This document shows, piece after piece, positions 52,201 to 61,200 of a stretch of DNA of 64,000 bases. Positions within the stretch are counted from its first letter, which is position 1. Every line of letters begins with the position of its first letter. The DNA is from Antedon mediterranea. Its lineage: Eukaryota > Echinodermata > Crinoidea > Comatulida > Antedonidae. Where the stretch lies: positions 29,940,501-30,004,500 of the forward strand of contig NC_092672.1 in the NCBI RefSeq assembly GCF_964355755.1. Reading direction: 5' to 3'. Position numbers and translations under genes: made by a program. Below the pieces are notes generated by a model. It ran no database searches. It was given only the letters and a program-made list of their open reading frames with translations, and was not told where the DNA came from.

Positions 52201-55200
52201 TGTAGACAGGCGAATCAAAGTTTGAAAAATTTGTCAATGTTTTGTAAGTGTACCAGTTGAAAATCTCAGCCTTAAGCTCTGTCTACACTATCAAACGTTA
52301 TGTGATAACAAAAATGTGATGTTCCCATATATATATCATAACTACTATATTTGGGCATATCACTACCATATTTGGGCAAATCACACTAGTGTGAGAGTGC
52401 AGACAGAGCTTTATTGGAGGTTTTCATCTCTGGTGGCTGTGCGTTAATGAAACAAAATAGTTTGCAGAAGTTAAGCTGTGCATTTTCTTGACAAAGAGGT
52501 TTTTGAGTTCAGCGAATCAAATTTATTTATTATTTTTTTTATACAGGAGGAACAAAGGTTACAATTACTGGGTATGGGTTCAGTGATATTCCAGATGAAA
52601 ACACAGTTTATATTGGTGATAATGAATGTATTGTGTCTCAAAGTACATACGATGAAATCAATTGTACAATCGGCCATCAGGAGGTATGTATGATTCTTCC
52701 TCTTTTAAATGTAAAGCTCTGTCCATGCTATCAAATTAGTTTGACAAACAAAGTGTGACATATAATTGTAATTTCACTCTTCCCTGATACAGGTAAAATA
52801 TATTATTGATGACATCATCATGTCCATATATGGGTACATCACATTTTTTTGTAAACTAAAGTTTGATAGTGTGGACAGAGCTTTAATAAGAGAATAACCT
52901 GTGACACATGTGTAGACCACACAGGCAAACAACTTTTATCTGTTCAAAAAGATTGGTTTCCACTTGGATGCAACGCAAATGAGTTGACCAATCAGAAGCG
53001 ACAGTTCCGATGATCAATTGCGTTGTAATTTGTCAATTACTTATGGTGGGGTTGAGTTGCTTCCAATAGGAGGCAAGCTTCAGTTGTCACCAAATAAAGC
53101 GATTTCATCTACTATCGGTATAAATTATTTATATAATATCAATTTTTTATAGCAATCGCGTCGTAGACGACGTTCATCAAACGAATTAGATATAAATATT
53201 GGTACTCGTGGTCAGGAAGTAGATGAAGAGAATGAATTTACAGAGGAAACAATTTCAGCCACAATAGCATCACTAGCCCCAACAACAAGCTCAGTAACAG
53301 GTAAGCTAAATCAAAGCACAGTAGAACCCTTATTAAATGAACACGGTTTTTGGCCATGGGGAGGTGCACTTGCTAAGGTTTAAAAAATCAGAACACAGGA
53401 ATCTGTTACTCAGTATTGTGTACAGGCTGAAATCAAGATTAATTGTTTGATGTGGTGTTTTTAAACTTGGCAGTGGCCTCAACATGCATCTGCAGCCTAA
53501 AACCTTGATTTTGTACCGTCAAATTGCCATCATGAGAAAGTTACATCTTTGCTGCAGATCCTAACAATACACATATACCTAAATCCACTGACGGGAATGT
53601 ATATCATGAACCAAATAATTGTACATAAATAATAGGAAAGTGCAAAGTTCAAAGACACTACAAGTACTCCAATGAAGTTTTCTTTCCATTTTGTTTTAAC
53701 ACAGGTGGCGGCGTTCTTACAATCAATGGTAATGACTTTGGAACTGATAGTGTTGAGGTAAAGATAAACGGAAATGCATGCGTTGTTACATCTCAAACCA
53801 ACACCGTCATTCAGTGTACTATTCCAGCTAATGATCCTGGAGAGTATACAGTAACAGTGACTTTACCAGCAGGTGATATAGACAGGTAAATAAATTACAA
53901 TATAGCACAACTATCTATTTACCCATCCTCAAAATAATAATACAGCTGGACTTCCTGTAAAGTGTACATCCTTGGGTCTGGAAAAATTCCTGTTAATAGT
54001 AGGTATATATTTATATTCCTTTATGTACTTAAATTTAGAGGTGTCAAGACAATGTAATAATCACCAATCACTCATAAAACCAGTATTAAGTATGTATTGT
54101 TAAGCGTGTAAACATTTTTAATAAAGTTTATAGGCCTAACATTGAATGTATATTTGATTTGTGTTTTAGAGGACTTGCGTGTTATCCTAAAATATCTGTA
54201 ATTTTATTTTGATATGATCAGTTCTGAATAAAGTCAGGCATTATATCAAAATGTTGTACAGTATCATAGATTATCCTCTATTACAGCATTCTTATTTTTC
54301 TTTATTTAAATTTCAGTGATTTGACTTTAACCTATGACCTTGAAGTGACCGGTGTGTTTCCTGACCACGGCTCTCTCCAAGGTGGCACCAAAGTATTCAT
54401 TACAGGATCGGGATTTGGTACAAATGGTACGATTCTAAGCGTTGAGTTTGGCGAGACGGAATGTGAAATTACTGACGTTCAAGATGATCTGATTGAGTGC
54501 ACAAGTGGTCCGTCTGGTACAACCCATCAAATAAGTAATAATGGAAAACACAAAGGTATGTAGGAGAGTCACAGTAGAACGCCTTATTATAATACTTATA
54601 TATGGCTTAATGCAAAAGTAATCTAAGCGTTCCACATCTTTACCCCGGAAATTTTTGAATCAAACTCAATCATACTCCAATAATGTTGTTGCTAGTATTC
54701 GCCACAGTTGTGTCTTGACCAGGTACCCATTTATACACCTGGGTGGAGAGAGGCAAACGTACATTTAAAAGTATCTTACGTAAGTACTGTATACAAGCAA
54801 AGCAACGAGTGTTAGATTCAAACTCACAATCAGAAGTCCAACGTCCAACACACGCCCCATTGATGGGAAACCTTTGACAACCAACAAAGTGTTAAAAAGT
54901 CATTGTATTCCCCCTTGTTCATTTAATAAAAAAGTGCTTCCTTAGTGATGTAGCTGCATCAAAAAAAGTTCATTATTTATCTTTTCACGAAAAAAACCAT
55001 GATTTGCGTAAAGTGTATGCCTAATACTATAGGGCTTAGAGCTTAGTTAAAATTTATTTTTCCATGTCAACCTTGCAACTAGAATTTGGTGTTGAAAATA
55101 AAGTGGATGGGAACTTATTCAACCTTGTGATAAATCAAACGTTGTTGGCCTTTGTATTTGATATAACTTTACATTGTCTTTTCTCTCAAGATTATGGCGT

Positions 55201-58200
55201 TGGTTATGCTTGGACCCAACCATCATTGTCTATAACTGCTGGTGATGTGGTTGAATGGACATGGTCTACACCAAGCCTACTTGAAGGTGTAGGTTACACT
55301 GTACAGCAAACAGCTGACGAAGCTTCAGAAACCTACGATGGGCAAGGCTTTTATGCAGGAGCTAGCTCAAAGAAAGGTAAATGTTTTAATGTATCCCAAA
55401 ATCCATTGTGCAAGTCAGTTGTTTGGATTAACCTATATGTATGTTATTTTTTTTTTAAATAAATTTTTAATTTTTACTAAAAGTTGCTGCAAAGCAAATT
55501 CTTTGAGAAACACGCTAAGAATGGTTTAGTGAGAGCAAAGCAAGGTTTTTTTTTATGGCAGACGGTAATTTACCAAATCGTAAAAATTGTAACATCTATC
55601 TGATATTCCTGTCTCCCTTTTCTACCGTCAAAAAATGAAAGCAGTTGAATGGAATATCTTATGCGTTCAAAGATGGAATGTTCTATCTAACCCGTCTCAG
55701 TCACTCATGAAATATTGTAAAAAAAAATATTTATTTTTATACCAATATCCTATTTTAAATTCCTTATTTCATCAGGTTCCTTCTCGTTTACATTTTCAAC
55801 TAATGGGACATTCTACTACACAAGTGGTGTCGTGAATAGTAATGAGGATGAAGAAGATCAATTCTCCCTGCATGGTGTCATCAGGGTCGAACATCCACAA
55901 TCAAAAGCACAGAACATAAAGGTGTCATTAAATGACATAGAAGCACTTTACGACACGTCTGCAAATCCTTCTGCTCCGACCGATAGCAGCAACTGTCCCG
56001 GAGATGATGACCTAATCACTCCTTGCAGTGATACTGAACCTGATTGCGAATCTTCTGATAAATTTTGTTTCAAGTATAGAATATGCAGCACGGCATCAAT
56101 CTCAGATATTGGACCAATATCTGGTTCGACTGATACAACTATCACCATAAGTGGCTTTGGGTTTAGCCCAAGGAATTGCGATAATGACGTCCATGTGGGA
56201 TCACATGTTTGCGATGTCACCTCCAGCACCAAATCCTCAATCGAATGCACTATAGAGACAGAAGACACACTACAAGTTGGATATCTTCACGAAGTATCTG
56301 TAAATGTCAAAAACCAAGGATTGGCTTTGAATGAAATAAAGATACCAAGAAACCAAAGCTTTTTACTTACACCAAGCATATCTGCCATCAGCCCTACTTC
56401 AGGCTCTTTAGCTGGTGGCACAGAACTAACTATAACTGGTGATGGGTTCTCTGCCGATAATGCTGATGAAATAAGGGTTACTATTGGACAGGGCAGAACA
56501 TGCGTCATTCAGACATTCACCTACACAGAAATCATCTGTACTACTCCAGCACAATGGCAAGACGAAGCTTCTTTTCCAATCGTGGTTACGATAAATTTTC
56601 AGGATTCAAACGAAGACTTTATGTTTACGTATCGTAGTAGTAAAACACCAAATGTTGTCGGACTATCACCATCAAGCATTAGTGGTTCTTCTAGTACTGT
56701 CACCTTCACCGGTAGTGGGTTTGGAACAGATGTCGGGGACATTTCTGTCACAATTGGTGACATCAATTGCGATGTTGATACTGTGTCTGATACTCAAATC
56801 ACATGTAATATAGGTTATGTTCCTTTTGGAACTAAACCAGTGAGTGTCAAACTCGATGGCAGTGGTCTGGCTAACTTTACAGATGGCACCATCTGGGCAG
56901 ACAAAGTCATTGACAGTGTAAGTCCTGCTCAGGGTAGTAGATATGGAGGAACTGTGATCACCATAACTGGAAGTGGTTTTTATGAAGATTCTACTTCAGT
57001 TAGGTTTGACAATAAAAATTGCGTGGTTCAATCCGTAAACGTATCAACTATTGTCTGCATCACGGAAAACCATTCAGCTGGTACGATAGACTTCACTGTG
57101 ACATCAAATGATGTACAATTTCCGGTTCAAGTAGACGGGTATACCTACGACAATGACTATACGCCAAAGATTACAGCTGTAGCACCTTCTTCAGGAGCAT
57201 CTGGAGACACTATCACGATCACCGGAACACTCTTTGGTACCAATGCAGCAAATGTTGTTGTCAAGATTGGTAATGAGGAATGTGATGTTAATTCGGTTAC
57301 AGCAACTGAGATCCAGTGTGATGTGCCATCTCAACCAGCTGGTGTTTATGATGTTGACCTCACTGTCTACAATCTTGGCAGTGCTGTGACATCAACTCCA
57401 CATACCTTCGCATATAACCTTACTATTACTGATATTTCACCAGACGATGGTAAGTTTTTAGCTTCCGTAAAATGTTGAAAAGAAGCCCATGGGCTTATTT
57501 TAAAAGTTTTACGGTATACGTAACTTATTTATATACTGAATCTATTTTTTTATAAACAATAAAATAAGAAAAATCATTCTATTTTGCAAAATTCAACCCA
57601 TCTCTTACACAACTTTGTAAGTTTTATGTAGCGGAATGTTATACTGATCCATAATCACAACAAATTCTATTCAGCTGCTATTGGGTTCCTGAACATTCTT
57701 TGCCCTGTTTTTATTTATGTATTTGTGTTTCAGATAGAGCATAGTTTCTATATCTAAGTCTCTCTCTTGAAACGTTTCTATATATTTTTTATTATATACA
57801 TTTATACAATAATGAATGGAAATTATGTTTCAAATGATTTATATTTCTTTGGAGGAAAACAAACTAAAATGTTCTTAATTATTTTCTTTGTAGGTAGTTT
57901 TGCTGGAAAGAAAAACCTAACAATCACAGGCTCTGGGTTTAATGGTGACAGTTCGATGGTTACAGTTTGTGGAAATCCTTGCGAAGTTCTGTCTGGGACA
58001 TTTACCTCTCTTGTCTGTTTGCTGCCAGCAAATGAAAATATTGGTAAGTTAAAGTCATAATCTATTTGAAAATAGCATAGAATTTTATAATTTTAGTTTA
58101 ATTGTTACGAGAAGTAGTTTTGTATCCATCTCCAACATGTCAAGCCTTTCCTAAGGCTCTGTCACTATATCACTACCATATTTGGGAATATCACTACCAT

Positions 58201-61200
58201 ATTTGGGCTTTAGTTTGTCAACCTGTGTTTTTCTGCAACCATGTATTAAATGTGACAGCCATCGGGCCTTGTACGTTTGGTTGACAAAAATGTGTATAAC
58301 ATACAAACATAAAAACAGCCTAGAGTAAGTAGAGATTTCAGACACCATTTTGGCTGCCATCCAAGATGACGTATAACGCTCAAACCTTCCCAATTCCAGT
58401 CATTTTGATACCATTTGTGTACGGATATGTCCTGTAGCATAAATTTGTGTAATAGACAATCTTTCTATGATTGTTATATTATTTTTGATGCATTTTATAT
58501 TCTGTTTTGTATACGGCAGCTTCTGAACTTGCTTGTGATGTTGTGGTTAGTGTCAGTGATGACACCACGGAGACACAGTCAAATGGTTTCACATATAAAC
58601 AATCGTTGACTGCGACAATAACCAGTGTTAGTCCAGCCAGAGGTGGAACTGCAGGTGGAACTGAAATCACTATTTCTGGAACAGGTTTTAAGTAAGTCCT
58701 TTATTATAACTTAAACAGTAATCAGGTAAAACTCAACTACTACTTCATTTATATGTACAAATTCACTGGTGTTGTACAAGAAATCAAATCAAATGTTCTG
58801 AAAAAAAAAGGTTTATATTCCTAATTGTATCATTGTTCCTTATTTCATTGAATACACTTTTGTCATATCACACAAATACAACGTATAAACTCCGAAGTGG
58901 TACTGTTTGTTCGTATTCTTATTTTAGTCTTACAAATTTCTTTCAGTGATAAATTCTAGTTCCCTGAGTTTTTACCTCATTGGAATTAGTTTGCTACTGT
59001 TGCAAAAACTAATATGGTCATTTCCTGTTTTGTGTCATAGGTCATCTGGTAATGTGGTAACAATTGCTGGTTCTGCATGTGTTATTTCTTCTGAAACTAC
59101 AACAAGTATTGTTTGCACAACCGAGGGACACGATGGTTCCATAAAAACACATGTTCGTGTAGTGACAGATAATGAAGAGAATATCGCAACACAGGTATTT
59201 TTTTCTCATAGAGATATATATATAACTCTGTAGAGGGCGATCTAGGTGTCATGAGGCGATATCCTGAGCTTGACCATCCTAAATGTTATTAAAGTATTTA
59301 TGAAGACCTACTCATGACCCACAGTTGTTTAATACTGTACATTTTTTTATGAAATTGAGCGCATCAATCAACACGAATAAATAATAAAAGCTCTGTCTGT
59401 CACTATCAAACTTTATGTGATAAAAGATGTGATGTGTCCATATATGTATTTTTTAACATATCACTACCATATTTGGGCACATCACACTTTTATTAGGCTT
59501 GATAGTGTAGACAGAGCTTTAGACTGATGGTACACTTTTTATAATCAATATTAGGATAACGCTGAGTACTACTACGTGGACGTCTGGTCCTCAAGATGGA
59601 CCTGGGGAGGTCATGATCCACCAATTGCTGGAGATTTTGTTATTGTTCCAGCTGGTCAAACTCTCTTACTGGACGTGACAACACCTGTACTTGCAATGCT
59701 TTTGATTCAAGGTATGACATAGATATATCCAGAAAAGTCAGTCAGTCAGTTGTATTATTATTTTAGAAACTGAAAGGGGAAATTAACTTGGATTAAAGGT
59801 GTGAATATTTATTTTAAAGTTAGTACTGAATATAGTGTCAAGTTTGTAAGATGATATCGGTACTTACATTTCCAGAGAACTTGACGTTTCGCCTACTAAC
59901 AGCAAGGCATAATCATAAGTGAATACGTTCTGGTGATGTAGCGGTGACGTTACGATGACACGGTTGAAAAGAGCCATTGTGAAGTTTACCGCTTGGAGTT
60001 ATCGTAAATGTGCGTAATGCGCATTTCAACCGTGTCACCGTAACGTCACCGCTACGTCACCAGAACGTATTCACTTATGATTATGCCTTGCTGTTAGTAG
60101 GCAAAACGTCAAGTTCTCTGGAAATATAAGTACCGATATCATCTTACAAACTTGACACTATATTGAATCATATAGAAGTAACTTTTTATCACATTACATT
60201 TATTATGTTTGTTCAGGTGGCAGTTTCATTTTTGATGAAGCCGATATTGAGCTACATGCCGAGAACATTCTTATAATGGATGGAGGACTGCTCCAGGTCG
60301 GTACCGAACAAGAACCATTCCAGCACAAAGCTACCATTATGATGCATGGCCACCAGAGGTCACTAGAAATCCCTCTGTATGGTGCCAAGACTCTTGCCGT
60401 AAGAAACGGAACCTTGGATCTTCACGGTAAGAAACAAATTTTAGAAAGAACCTAATTACATATGTGACAAGTGACTGATCTAGCATAGAGCATAAGACAC
60501 ACTCTCTTTATCTGTAAGCCATTTAAATAAATAATACAAATTATTTTGCTCTGGTACTTTCTCATCCGTAACTCCATCGTTTCTAAAACATACAGTACAG
60601 TTTTGTTTTCTTAAAATTGGGTCTGAACTGTTGAATTATCTTCATACTGATATATCTACAACTTTTCAGTTAAGACAAATTGTGGGATACAGTATCATAT
60701 GTGTATCACATGTGTTGCTGTATAATAGGTCATAACCCTAAATCTTGTTCATCATAATACATTGTACATGTGCTGCACATGTGATCCTGTATACATAATT
60801 TGCCTATAAATACTTTCTTTCATCAAGATTGTATTGTTTCTTACCATGTGCAAAATTGATTGACATATTAATGATAAAATCTAATGATAAAAAATAATTG
60901 TTTTTACCTCAGGAATTCCAATACCTGTCACTTGGACCTACCTTGCAGAAACTGCTGAAGTCGGAGCAACAACACTTGATTTGGAGAAACCTGTCTCTTG
61001 GAATGTTGGCGACCAGATTGTTATTGCATCAACCGGAGAAAGACATAGCCAGAGAGAAAACGAAATGGTTGAAATAACAGGTATTTTTCAAAAAGATTTT
61101 AACCCTATTATGGGTCACCCCTATTAAAGGAACACCTCGTGGGATCCTGAAGGAGTACTCTTAATAGGGGCTCTTCTGTAAATACTTTAAAAATTGTTCA

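Larger units (their letters stand above)
50471..54555 (+). other. PKHD1L1: Exons 19-25: IPT/TIG domains 4-7
   Basis: Residues about 925-1262. IPT4: TSITISGSGFGTDQSDVEVTI (exon 20). IPT5: ISINPSSGSPAGGTKVTITG (exons 21-22). IPT6: IASLAPTTSSVTGGGVLTING (exons 23-24). IPT7: VTGVFPDHGSLQGGTKVFITG (exon 25). Most are split by a phase 1 intron just before the GG-T motif, a recurring exon design. Exon 23 begins with five consecutive arginines (residues about 1076-1080). Confidence 0.88.

Noticed and set aside
53530-53796. Minus-strand open frame overlapping exon 24
   Set aside because: It is antisense to a well-supported IPT exon and has no domain content.
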